Origin: JALUZX01 sp964561605
GTDB taxonomy: Bacteria > Planctomycetota > UBA1135 > JALUZX01
DNA length: 64,000 nt
Assembly: GCA_964561605.1 (NCBI GenBank)
Contig: CAZLQD010000029.1
Coordinates: forward strand, 62,001-126,000
Reading direction: 5' to 3'
How positions within the stretch are numbered: position 1 is the stretch's first letter; each line of letters opens with the position of its first letter. Positions 50,728-59,014 of this stretch are shown piece after piece. The translations under genes were made by a program, and so were the position numbers. The notes under the pieces were generated by a model that was not told where the DNA came from, did no database searches, and worked only from the letters and a program-made list of their open reading frames with translations.

Positions 50728-52287
50728 CTACGTCTCCATGCCGCCGGGGGCGGCGGCGGCCATGACCTTTTCGGGAGTGGCTTCTTCCCTGTCGAAACGG
50801 GCGGTGAGCCTGCCCTCGCAGAGGACCAGGATCCTGTCGGCCAGGGCGAGGAGCTCGGGAAGTTCGGAACTGACCACGACGATCCCCAGGCCGCTCCCGG
50901 CCAGCTCGTCGATCCTCCTGTAGATCTCCGCCTTGGCCCCAACGTCGATCCCCCGCGTGGGCTCGTCCAGGAAGAGGACCTTCGGCGAGGTGAGCATCCA
51001 GCGTGCCAGGATGACCTTTTGCTGGTTTCCCCCGGAGAGGGTCGTGATGGGAGCTTCCGGTGCGGCGGCCCTGATGTTCCAGCCGTCCATGGCTTCCAGG
51101 GCGGCCTTCCGTTCCATGTGGGAGCGGAGGATTCCGGCCCGGACGAAACGGGCCAGGCTGGATACGGTCAGGTTCCGGGTCAGATCGAACTCGGGGAAGA
51201 TCCCGAGCCTCGCCCGGTCTTCCGTAACCAATGCCAATCCGGCCCGCAAGGCGTCCCGGGGGGAGGCGATCCTCAGGGGCCTGCCCTCCAGGAAGATCTT
51301 CCCCCGGAAGTTCTTCCCCCTGGCGCCGAAGATCCCTTCCAGGAGTTCCGTCCTGCCCGCCCCCAGGAGGCCCGCCAGTCCTACGACCTCGCCGGCCCGC
51401 ACGGAGAAGGAGACACCTTCCACGAGTCGCCCCCTTCCCCTGCCCTCTCCTTCGACGGAAGCCCCCTCCACCCGCAGCAGCTCCCTCCCCGGCCTGTGGG
51501 GGGCGGGGCGGTAGTAGTCCCCCTCCTCCCTGCCCACCATCATCCTGATGATCCCACGGCGGTCGAGCTCTCCGATGGGGGAGGTTCCCACGAACTTCCC
51601 GTCCCGGAGCACCGTCACCCGCCGGCAGAGCCGGAAGATCTCGTCCAGCCTGTGGGAGATGTAGACGATTCCCGCACCCTGGGAGGCCAGGCGGCGGACC
51701 ACCTGGAAGAGCCGGTCCACTTCGGAATCGGAGAGGGCGCTCGTAGGCTCGTCCATCACGAGAATCCGGGCTTCCAGGTTCAGGGCCTTCAGGATCTCGA
51801 TCTCCTGGCGGCGACCCAGGCTCAGGTCTCCCAGGCGGGTGTCGGGGGAGATCTCTTGCTCCAGGTTCAACCGGGAGAGGAGGGCCCTGGCCTTCTCCCG
51901 GGCGGCGCCTTTGTCCAGGATCCCCAGGGGGCCCGTGATCTCCCGGCCCAGGAAGAGGTTGTCCGCCACGGAGAGCTCGGGAAAGAGGGAGAGTTCCTGG
52001 TGGATGAGGGCCACACCGGCGGCCTCGGCCTCCCTGGGACCGTGGAAGGAACAGGGCTTTCCCTCGATGCGGATCGTCCCCGCGTCGGGACGGTGGATGC
52101 CCCCCAGGATCTTCATCAAGGTGGATTTCCCGGCGCCGTTCTCTCCCACCAAGGCGTGGATCTCCCCGGCCTCGAGGCGGAAGGAGACTCCGTCCAGGGC
52201 CTGGACCCCGGGAAAGGCCTTGGAGATCCCCTCCATGGAAAGGAGGGGGGGACCGGGTGCCTCCCTGGTAGGGATCGCGGGCTCCAT
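50728..52287 (-). CDS. ABC sugar importer ATPase (RbsA-like, two ATPase domains)
   Basis: ATG 52287, seven bases after GGAGG, gives 519 residues; the frame is open further upstream. The first ATPase domain has Walker A GENGAGKSTLMK, signature LSLGRRQEIEI and Walker B ILVMDEPTSAL. The second has the degenerate loop AGLLGAGRTELLEGIFG and a standard signature (LSGGNQQKVILARWM) with LFLDEPTRGIDVG. This is the fused RbsA/MglA form that powers monosaccharide uptake. It is the first gene of the minus-strand operon. Confidence 0.95.
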   Translation of the reverse strand: MEPAIPTREAPGPPLLSMEGISKAFPGVQALDGVSFRLEAGEIHALVGENGAGKSTLMKILGGIHRPDAGTIRIEGKPCSFHGPREAEAAGVALIHQELSLFPELSVADNLFLGREITGPLGILDKGAAREKARALLSRLNLEQEISPDTRLGDLSLGRRQEIEILKALNLEARILVMDEPTSALSDSEVDRLFQVVRRLASQGAGIVYISHRLDEIFRLCRRVTVLRDGKFVGTSPIGELDRRGIIRMMVGREEGDYYRPAPHRPGRELLRVEGASVEGEGRGRGRLVEGVSFSVRAGEVVGLAGLLGAGRTELLEGIFGARGKNFRGKIFLEGRPLRIASPRDALRAGLALVTEDRARLGIFPEFDLTRNLTVSSLARFVRAGILRSHMERKAALEAMDGWNIRAAAPEAPITTLSGGNQQKVILARWMLTSPKVLFLDEPTRGIDVGAKAEIYRRIDELAGSGLGIVVVSSELPELLALADRILVLCEGRLTARFDREEATPEKVMAAAAPGGMET

Positions 52288-52418
52288 GGAATCGCCTCCG
52301 GGTCGGGCAGGGGGAAGTCCCATTCTAGGGAGGGGCCTCCCCGGTTCCATGGAACTTGGGGAAAACGGCCCGGGAAAGGCGGCGGACCTCTCCCGGGCCA
52401 TCTCTCCGGAGGAGCCCT

Positions 52419-55400
52419 TCACCGCAAGTGAATGACTACGTGGGTCGTCTCCCCCGGATTGGTGAGAACCTCCAGGGCCCCCTTGAGCTTGCCCGCCAGG
52501 GCGGTGATCCTGGCCTTTCCCGGCGGGACGCCGGGGATCCTGAAAAGGCCGTCAGGACCGACCTTACCCTTGAAGGGAATGGGCCACCCTTCGACCTGGG
52601 CCGTCACCCGGACCTCCTTTCCGGGAAAGGGTTCCAGGGATCCCCGGATCTCGCCGGCGGGAAAAACGGGAATCTGGATCTTGACGGGCCGGTCGCCGAC
52701 ATCCCGGACCTGGAAGGCTTCGCTCTTGCCGCAGGGCTCTCCCTTGGCGGGCTTGATCAGGGGGGTGAGGAAGGCCCGGTAGGTCCCGGGGGAGAGGTTC
52801 TGGAAACGGAACCTTCCTTTCTCGTCGGTCAGGGTCGTTCCCGCCGTGTCCTCCTTTCCTTCCTTCCGGAGGATCACCAGGCGTCCAGCCGGAAGAGGAC
52901 CCTTCCCCTGGGGCAGGAGGATCCCTTCCACACTCGAACCGCCGAAGTCCACGTGGATCGTGACGCTACCGCCTGCCTGGATCCGGAAGGACTTCTTCTT
53001 CTGGGTCCCTCTCCCGGGGCCGGGCGTGACCACGGCGACGTAGGTACCGTCGGGAAGGTGCTCCAGGCGGAACCCCCCGTTCTTTCCGGCCACGGTGAAC
53101 CGGGGGGAGAGTTTCTTCCCTTCCCCGGTCGGGATCACCGTGACCAAGGCTCCGCCCAGGGGCTTTCCCCCGGCGGTGACCTTTCCTTCCAGGACACCTT
53201 CGGCCAGGGCCGGGGAGCCCAGGGTGACCTGGGCCTTCTTTCCAGGTTCCAACTGGACTCTCTCCATGCGGGTGTTGCTCATGAGGTCCTTCAGGTCGAT
53301 CGTTCCTTTCTTCCGGACCTGGTCCTGGATTCCGAAGGCCGCCTTGGCGAGTTTCCTCCCCATGGTCATGACCTGCCAGGTTCCCGGCCTGAGGCCGGTG
53401 GCGATGAACCGGCCGTCGGCTCCCGTGCGGGACCACTTCTGCAGAAAGGCCCCGTTCTCGATCCGCTGGAGGAGTATGGGGACCCCGGCGTCGGGAAGGC
53501 CCTTGCCGTCGTAGACCCGCCCTTCCAGAGAGGCCGGAGGCTGAAGAACCAGAAGGACGTCCTCGACGGGGATCCCCTCCTTGGTCGTGATGGGTTGTTC
53601 CCCTTCGGCGAAACCCCGACCCCTGGCCTCGGCCTCGATCCTCCACGTGCCGGGAGGCGTCCTTTCGATCCGGAAGAAACCGCCGGGACCGGTCCAGGCC
53701 GAAGGAGCGGGCGGGGCGAATCCGGGAATGCGGATGGAAACCTTTCCCGCAGGGATCAGCCGGACCAGGGCGGCGGGAACGGGAAGCCCCTGCCGGTCCA
53801 CGACCTTGCCCTCCACCCTGGAGGGGAGGGGAAGGCGGATGGGTTCCCGGAGTTTCAGCTCGGAGCCGCTCTCGACGGTCAGGTCGGGGACCTCCTTGGG
53901 GGCCAGCTCGGGGGAGCGGACGATCAGGGAGATCGGTCCGGGGGGGATTCCGGCCAGGTGGAATCTCCCCTCCTTCGACCGGAACCTGCGGGAGGTGACC
54001 ATGCGACGCATGCCCATCATGCCCTCCTTCCAGGCTTCCACGGTGAAGGAAGGAACGGGCTTGCCCGTAGGATCCTGGACCAGGCCCGAGACGGAGCCGT
54101 CCCTGGTGAGGACCAGGGTGACCTTCTTCCGGGGGCCGGGACGGATTCCTTTCTTCGTGACCGGAGCGTAACCCGGGGCCCAGGCGGTCAGGGTGAGAAG
54201 GCGCCCGGGAAGCCCCGACAGGGTGAACTCCCCTGTCGGGCCGGTGCGGGCGGCGCTCCTGGGGTCGATCAGGACCAGAGGATCGACCAGGGTCTCCAGG
54301 TTCATGCCCTGGAGTGCGATGGAGAACCCGACCAGGGCTCCCTGGATGGGGATGCCGGCCTCGTTCTTCACGACACCTTTCAAGGAGGATCCTGCAGGAA
54401 GGACCAGGACGGGCCGGGCCGTCCCGCCCGGGCGGACGCTGAAGGTCTCGGCGGCGGGCTGGCGGTCCGGGGTGAAGGCCTGGACGCCCCACTCTCCCGG
54501 CAGGAGCCCATGGAAGGTCACCTTGCCGTCCGATCCCGTGGTTCCCGGGGCCGGTGCCAGGGCCTTGGCCAGGGCCAGGGGGACCGAAAGGGGAAAGAGC
54601 CGGACGAAGGCCCCCGCCAGAGGGGTCTCGGGGTCCCCTTCCACCCGGACCTGGGCCGTGCCTCCCCGGCCGGCTTGGAGGACCACCTTCCGGATTGGGC
54701 CGGGGGAGAGGAGAAGGGGCTTGGAGAGGGCCGGGGCCCATCCTTCCGGAAGGGCCAGGGCGGAATAGGGCCCTCCAGGCGGAAGATGAAGGAAGGTGAA
54801 GGTCCCGTTGGCACCGGTCCGGCCCTCCAGGTAGGTCTGGACGGACGCCCCCATCCCCCCCTGGTTGAACTGGTGGAACCGGCCCTGATCGACCAGCCGG
54901 ACCGGGCAGTGGGGGATGGGCTTTCCTCCAGGCCCCAGGACGGTCACCTGGAGAGAGGCCGAAGGAAGGAGAACGAGGAGAACGGGCCTGCCCTGGCGGG
55001 CCCGGACGGGAGTGATCGTGGCCATCGGGCCTTTGGCCGCCCGGAGCCAGCATGAGGGCCGGTGCAAGGGGCCCAGCCGGAAGCGGCCGTCCTTCCCCGT
55101 GATGGCGTGAGGCTCCAGGGGGGCCGCAGGAAGGGCGGCCGAGAAGACCCGGCGGGAGGCCTTCTCCGCGAAGGCCAGGGGATCCAGTTTTTCGATTCCT
55201 CCATACTGTTTCATGGTCTCGACCATGCTCTTCTGGAGGAGGGTGAGGGGCGGGGATCCGACGGCGTCGGCGGGACGTTTCTCCAGGGCCTCCACCCGGG
55301 CCCCCTCCACGGGGCGGCCCGCCGGATCCACCACCAGGCCTTGGACGAAGACCTCCTCCGCCCCGGAAAGGGGGTTTCGCGCGGCGGAGGGAAGAGTCGC

Positions 55401-55613
55401 CCCCTGGTCCCGGCGGGAAATCCCCTCGCCCGTCCCGGACTTTCTTTCCTCCCCGGGGAGGGAAGGGGCGGGACGGGAGGCCGGCCCGGCGGCGACAGGG
55501 CCCGAGGCGAGGTCCTCCTTGGGCAGGGGGTTCTGGACGCAACGGCTCAGGAGGATCAAGGTGATCCCCGTGCCGAGAAGAACCAGAAGGAGACCGGAAC
55601 GAACGAAGTTCAT
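52419..55613 (-). CDS. Large protein of tandem carboxypeptidase-regulatory-like domains
   Basis: This 1064-residue protein has an N-terminal hydrophobic helix (LLLVLLGTGITLILLSRC) that is not a good lipobox. The remainder is a chain of about nine beta-sandwich units with the pattern G-x-V-x-D-x2-G-x-P-V/I-x-G-A, for example VQGLVVDPAGRPVEGARVEA, LKGVVKNEAGIPIQGALVGF, VSGLVQDPTGKPVPSF and LEGRVYDGKGLPDAGVPILL. These are CarboxypepD_reg-like (transthyretin-like) domains, each with a T/G-x-DGRF strand (TGADGRFIATGLRPGTW). No peptidase domain is present. It is probably a long extracytoplasmic stalk or adhesin anchored at its N-terminus. Confidence 0.85.
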   Translation of the reverse strand: MNFVRSGLLLVLLGTGITLILLSRCVQNPLPKEDLASGPVAAGPASRPAPSLPGEERKSGTGEGISRRDQGATLPSAARNPLSGAEEVFVQGLVVDPAGRPVEGARVEALEKRPADAVGSPPLTLLQKSMVETMKQYGGIEKLDPLAFAEKASRRVFSAALPAAPLEPHAITGKDGRFRLGPLHRPSCWLRAAKGPMATITPVRARQGRPVLLVLLPSASLQVTVLGPGGKPIPHCPVRLVDQGRFHQFNQGGMGASVQTYLEGRTGANGTFTFLHLPPGGPYSALALPEGWAPALSKPLLLSPGPIRKVVLQAGRGGTAQVRVEGDPETPLAGAFVRLFPLSVPLALAKALAPAPGTTGSDGKVTFHGLLPGEWGVQAFTPDRQPAAETFSVRPGGTARPVLVLPAGSSLKGVVKNEAGIPIQGALVGFSIALQGMNLETLVDPLVLIDPRSAARTGPTGEFTLSGLPGRLLTLTAWAPGYAPVTKKGIRPGPRKKVTLVLTRDGSVSGLVQDPTGKPVPSFTVEAWKEGMMGMRRMVTSRRFRSKEGRFHLAGIPPGPISLIVRSPELAPKEVPDLTVESGSELKLREPIRLPLPSRVEGKVVDRQGLPVPAALVRLIPAGKVSIRIPGFAPPAPSAWTGPGGFFRIERTPPGTWRIEAEARGRGFAEGEQPITTKEGIPVEDVLLVLQPPASLEGRVYDGKGLPDAGVPILLQRIENGAFLQKWSRTGADGRFIATGLRPGTWQVMTMGRKLAKAAFGIQDQVRKKGTIDLKDLMSNTRMERVQLEPGKKAQVTLGSPALAEGVLEGKVTAGGKPLGGALVTVIPTGEGKKLSPRFTVAGKNGGFRLEHLPDGTYVAVVTPGPGRGTQKKKSFRIQAGGSVTIHVDFGGSSVEGILLPQGKGPLPAGRLVILRKEGKEDTAGTTLTDEKGRFRFQNLSPGTYRAFLTPLIKPAKGEPCGKSEAFQVRDVGDRPVKIQIPVFPAGEIRGSLEPFPGKEVRVTAQVEGWPIPFKGKVGPDGLFRIPGVPPGKARITALAGKLKGALEVLTNPGETTHVVIHLR

Positions 55614-55748
55614 GGCACCTGCCTTTCGAAACCGTCTTTCGAAAGGATCATACGCTTCCGGCGCCGATGTATTCGATCTTCTCCGCTCCCCCAGGGCGGA
55701 GCGGTCCGCCGGGGGAGGGCTGCGGGGCGAGGGGCGGGAAGTCCGGGA

Positions 55749-56147
55749 TCAGCCTTTTTTCCGCTCCTCCTGCTTGCGGCGGTAGTCCTCCACGGCGGCT
55801 CTCAGGCCTTCCTCGGCCAGGACGGAGCAGTGGACCTTCACCGCCGGGAGTTCCAGCTCCTCCACCAGCTCCTTGTTGGTGAGCTTGAGGGCGTCCTCCA
55901 GGGTCCGGCCGAGGATCTTCTCGATGGCCAGGGCGCTGGAGGCGATGGCCGAGCCGCAACCGAAGGTCTTGAACTTGGCGTCCACGATCTTCCCCGTTTC
56001 CGGATCCACCTTGATCTGGAAACGCATCACGTCGCCGCAGGCCGGGGAGCCCACTTCGCCCGTCCCGACGTCGGGGTCGTTCTCGTCCAGGGAACCCACG
56101 TTCTTGGGGTTGGTGAAAAGTTCGATGACTCTTTTGTTGTATTGCAT
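55749..56147 (-). CDS. iscU: Iron-sulfur cluster scaffold IscU/NifU-like
   Basis: This 132-residue scaffold has the three cluster ligands Cys37 (GSPACGDVM), Cys64 (FGCGSAIAS) and Cys107 (KVHCSVLAEEG), plus the conserved Asp39. The start (MQYNKRVIELFTNPKNVGSL) matches the family. It lies 40 bases after nifS on the same strand, forming a two-gene cluster-assembly operon without the hscA/hscB/fdx genes of the full isc set. The LPAVK motif before Cys107 is the LPPVK-like chaperone-binding site of IscU. Confidence 0.94.
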   Translation of the reverse strand: MQYNKRVIELFTNPKNVGSLDENDPDVGTGEVGSPACGDVMRFQIKVDPETGKIVDAKFKTFGCGSAIASSALAIEKILGRTLEDALKLTNKELVEELELPAVKVHCSVLAEEGLRAAVEDYRRKQEERKKG

Positions 56148-56187
56148 TCTTTTTCTTCCTCCCCGGGGAAGACGTCTTTCCGGAAAC

Positions 56188-57378
56188 TTAGACTTTCTTC
56201 TTGGCCTTCTCGTAGAGGGGGGAGAGCTTCCGCAGGAAATCCACGGCCTCGATGATCCTGGGGATCAGGAACTCCACCTCCTCCATGGTGTTGAACCTCC
56301 CGAAGGAGAACCTCAGGGAACAGTGTGCCAGCTCGTCGGGCCTTCCCATGGCCCGGAGCACGTAGCTCGGTTCCAGGCTGGCGGAGGTGCAGGCCGAACC
56401 GGAGCTCACGGCCATCTCCGGGACCCGCATCATCAGGGATTCCCCTTCCACGAAGGAGAAGGAAATGTTGCTCGTATTCGGGAGCCTCTCCTCGGGGTGG
56501 CCGTTCAGGAGGCTGTCCTCGATCCCTTCCAGGAGGGCCCGCTCCAGGCGGTCCCTCAAGGCCCGGCAGTGACGGGCCTCCTTTTCGATCTCCTTGCCGG
56601 CGATCTCCGCGGCGGCGCCCATGCCCACGATGCCGGGCACGTTCAGCGTTCCCGAGCGCATCCCCCGCTCGTGGCCCCCGCCGTGGATGACCGCCTCGGG
56701 CCTGGGCCTCTTCCCCCCGTGGCGGACGTAGAGCACTCCCACTCCCTTGGGGCCGTACATCTTGTGGCCCGAGAGGGAGAGGAGGTCCACTCCGAGTTCG
56801 TTTACGTCGATGGGGATCTTTCCGGCCGCCTGGGTGGCGTCGCAGTGGAAGAAGGGCTTCTCCTGGGCCAGGGCCTTTCCGATCCCGGCGATGGGGTGGA
56901 GGGTGCCCACTTCGTTGTTGGCCAGCATGAGGGTCACCAGGATGGTCCTGGGCGTGAGGGCCGAAAGGACCTGTTCCACCGAGACCCGGCCGAACCGGTC
57001 CACCGGCAGGACCGTAACCTGGAAGCCCTCCTTCTCGAGGACCTTGCAGGTGTCCAGGACGGCCTTGTGTTCCGTGGCGGCCGTAATGATGTGGTTGCCC
57101 TTTTCCTTGTATTTCCTGGCGATCCCCTTTATGGCCAGGTTGTCCGATTCTGTGGCCCCGCTGGTCCAGACGATCTCCTTTGGGTCGGCCCCCAGGAAGG
57201 CCGCCACCTGGTCCCTGGCCTTGGCCACGGCGTCGGCCGCCTCCCAGCCGTAAGGGTGGGTCCGGCTGGCGGCGTTGCCGAACCGGTCCTTGAGAAAGGG
57301 AAGCATGGCCTCCAGGACCCGGGGGTCCAGGGGGGTCGTGGCGTTGTTGTCCAGGTAGACGGGCCGGTCTTTCTGCAT
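56188..57378 (-). CDS. iscS: Cysteine desulfurase (NifS/IscS class I)
   Basis: This PLP enzyme mobilises sulfur from cysteine for Fe-S and thio-cofactor synthesis. It has 396 residues. NNATTPLDPRVLEAM is the family start, ATEHKAVLDTCKVLEKEG holds the PLP-stacking His, SLSGHKMYGPKGVGVLYVR contains the PLP lysine (about residue 205), and SSGSACTSASLEPSYVLRAM contains the sulfur-accepting Cys (about 329). The long flexible SGSACTSAS loop marks the class I (IscS/NifS) type. It is driven by the promoter at 57436-57464. Confidence 0.95.
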   Translation of the reverse strand: MQKDRPVYLDNNATTPLDPRVLEAMLPFLKDRFGNAASRTHPYGWEAADAVAKARDQVAAFLGADPKEIVWTSGATESDNLAIKGIARKYKEKGNHIITAATEHKAVLDTCKVLEKEGFQVTVLPVDRFGRVSVEQVLSALTPRTILVTLMLANNEVGTLHPIAGIGKALAQEKPFFHCDATQAAGKIPIDVNELGVDLLSLSGHKMYGPKGVGVLYVRHGGKRPRPEAVIHGGGHERGMRSGTLNVPGIVGMGAAAEIAGKEIEKEARHCRALRDRLERALLEGIEDSLLNGHPEERLPNTSNISFSFVEGESLMMRVPEMAVSSGSACTSASLEPSYVLRAMGRPDELAHCSLRFSFGRFNTMEEVEFLIPRIIEAVDFLRKLSPLYEKAKKKV

Positions 57379-57435
57379 CGATCCTGGCGCTCCTTGGGGC
57401 CTGGCCCTTCCCCTTCCGGGAAAGGCATCACGGGG

Positions 57436-57464
57436 CCATTAGGAAGAAAATTTCCTTCTTTCAA
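57436..57464 (-). promoter_or_regulatory. Sigma-70-like promoter of the iscS-iscU operon
   Basis: Reading the minus strand, TTGAAA (57464-57459) and TAATGG (57441-57436) are separated by 17 bases, within an AT-rich patch. The leader to the iscS ATG would be about 50 bases. Confidence 0.55.
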
Positions 57465-57465
57465 G

Positions 57466-57495
57466 GGGCAAGGAGCCCGGTTTCCTTCCTTGCCC
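57466..57495 (-). terminator. Hairpin after the foldase gene
   Basis: GGGCAAGGA at 57466-57474 pairs with TCCTTGCCC at 57487-57495 around a 12-base loop. It lies 75 bases past the stop of the foldase gene and just upstream of the iscS promoter, so it likely separates the two units. The following bases are not a clear T run. Confidence 0.45.
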
Positions 57496-57570
57496 GAAAC
57501 TTCTCATTCTAATCCTCCCGGGGCTTCTCCTCCAGAAGGGCTCCTCCGGGGGGATGGTTTCCCCCAGGGG

Positions 57571-58911
57571 TCAGAGATACCGGATCTTGGCCTCCTGGAG
57601 GATCCTCTTGAGAAAGAGGGTCCGGAGGTCGGCCCTCACGTGCTTGAGGAGCTCCTCCTGGGGGGGCACGGGCCGGACGTCGCTCACCATGAGGATGTGG
57701 AGCATCCCCAGGGCCCGGACCGGGCCTCCCACCTCCAGGGGCCTGAGCTCGAAGGCCAGGTCCAGGAGGGGCTGGGGGATTCCCGGCTGGACCTTGTGGA
57801 CCCACCCGAGGTCCCCGCCCCTGGGACCGCTCACCCGATCTTCCGAATACATTCTCGCCATGAGCCGGAAGGTGGCCAGGCCCCGGACCTTCTTCTTCAG
57901 GTCCAGGATGCGGCGGCGGGTTTCATCCGCCTTGCCGGGAAGGATCTTCAAGGCGATGTGGTAGAGGTGCCGGCTCTCCCCGAACCGGGCCAGGTATTCC
58001 TCGAGGTGTTCCTGGAGATAGGCCACTTGGGCCTTCCGGGGGTACTTCTTGTCGACGAGCTTCTCCAGGAGGATGAAGTCCTGGAAACTCCTGGATTTCC
58101 GGAGGACCGCCTCGGAGGAGCCCTTGGCCTGGAGGAGCTGGTCCAGGGTCGCTCCGTGCCAGCGGGGGTCCTTCTTCACGTTCGCCCTGCGCCGTGCCAG
58201 CTCGGCCTGCTCGTCCTCCGGGGTGACCCGGATCCCCTCCCGGGCGGCCAGTTCCCGGACTCTCCGGCCGGAGACGATGATCCGCACCATCTCCCGGATC
58301 AGGTCCTTCCTCTCCTTGCGCAGGGCCGCCGTGAGGGCCCAGCCGAAGACCTCCGTGGGAATGGCCTTGTCTCCCACCCTGGCGGCGATGCCGCTTTCCA
58401 GGGAGTCCAGGCAGAGCTTCCACTTGTAGCGGCCCATGGCCTCCTTCACCCAGAGCATGACCTGGCTCGGAGTAACCTGTGAGAGGGGAAGGCCCAGTGC
58501 CTTGGCGGCGAGCTTCTCCCTCAGGAGGGAGACCTTGGTGTAGTAGCGCATGGTGGACTGGGTGAGTCCCAGCTCCCTGAGCTGTTCGTCCAGGGTCTTC
58601 CCCGCTTTGCGGGCCAGGTCCTTCAGGCGGGCCATCCTCCGTTCCAGGAGGGCCTGGTCCACCTGGATGCCCGCCTTCCTCGCCTCCTGGAGGACCACCT
58701 CCACCTGGACCAGGTTCTCCAGGAGGGAACGCCATCTCTTCTCCCTCCCGAAGCGGCAGGCCACCTCCCTGTAGATCTCCCCGGCCCGGACGGGACCGAA
58801 GGCGGAATCGGCCACGACCCGGCCCGGGTCGGGCCCCTGGAAGTCCTGGGCCGCCGGAAGCGCGCCCTGGACCAGGACCAGGACGACGAGGCTACGCAAG
58901 TGTAGGGACAC
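57571..58911 (-). CDS. Exported parvulin-type peptidyl-prolyl isomerase/foldase (SurA/PrsA-like)
   Basis: The start chosen is GTG 58911, preceded by AAGGAG, which gives a signal peptide (VSLHLRSLVVLVLVQGALPA) and 446 residues. The N-terminal half contains SurA-like helical segments (LLENLVQVEVVLQEARKAGI; DLARKAGKTLDEQLRELGLT). A divergent parvulin domain lies at about residues 310-410 (ESRHLYHIALKILPG ... RVSGPRGGDLGWVHKVQPGI). The likely role is to aid folding of exported proteins. The arrangement, one rotamase domain with a long chaperone part, sits between SurA and PrsA. Confidence 0.83.
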   Translation of the reverse strand: MSLHLRSLVVLVLVQGALPAAQDFQGPDPGRVVADSAFGPVRAGEIYREVACRFGREKRWRSLLENLVQVEVVLQEARKAGIQVDQALLERRMARLKDLARKAGKTLDEQLRELGLTQSTMRYYTKVSLLREKLAAKALGLPLSQVTPSQVMLWVKEAMGRYKWKLCLDSLESGIAARVGDKAIPTEVFGWALTAALRKERKDLIREMVRIIVSGRRVRELAAREGIRVTPEDEQAELARRRANVKKDPRWHGATLDQLLQAKGSSEAVLRKSRSFQDFILLEKLVDKKYPRKAQVAYLQEHLEEYLARFGESRHLYHIALKILPGKADETRRRILDLKKKVRGLATFRLMARMYSEDRVSGPRGGDLGWVHKVQPGIPQPLLDLAFELRPLEVGGPVRALGMLHILMVSDVRPVPPQEELLKHVRADLRTLFLKRILQEAKIRYL

Positions 58912-59014
58912 GGGCTTCTCCTTGGAACCAGCCGGATACAGGGGGAGAATCCCTTCCCGGCCGGGGAAAGGCAAGGGGGAAGCCCGGGGTTTGGGGCCGG
59001 CCGGTCGGGCCTCT

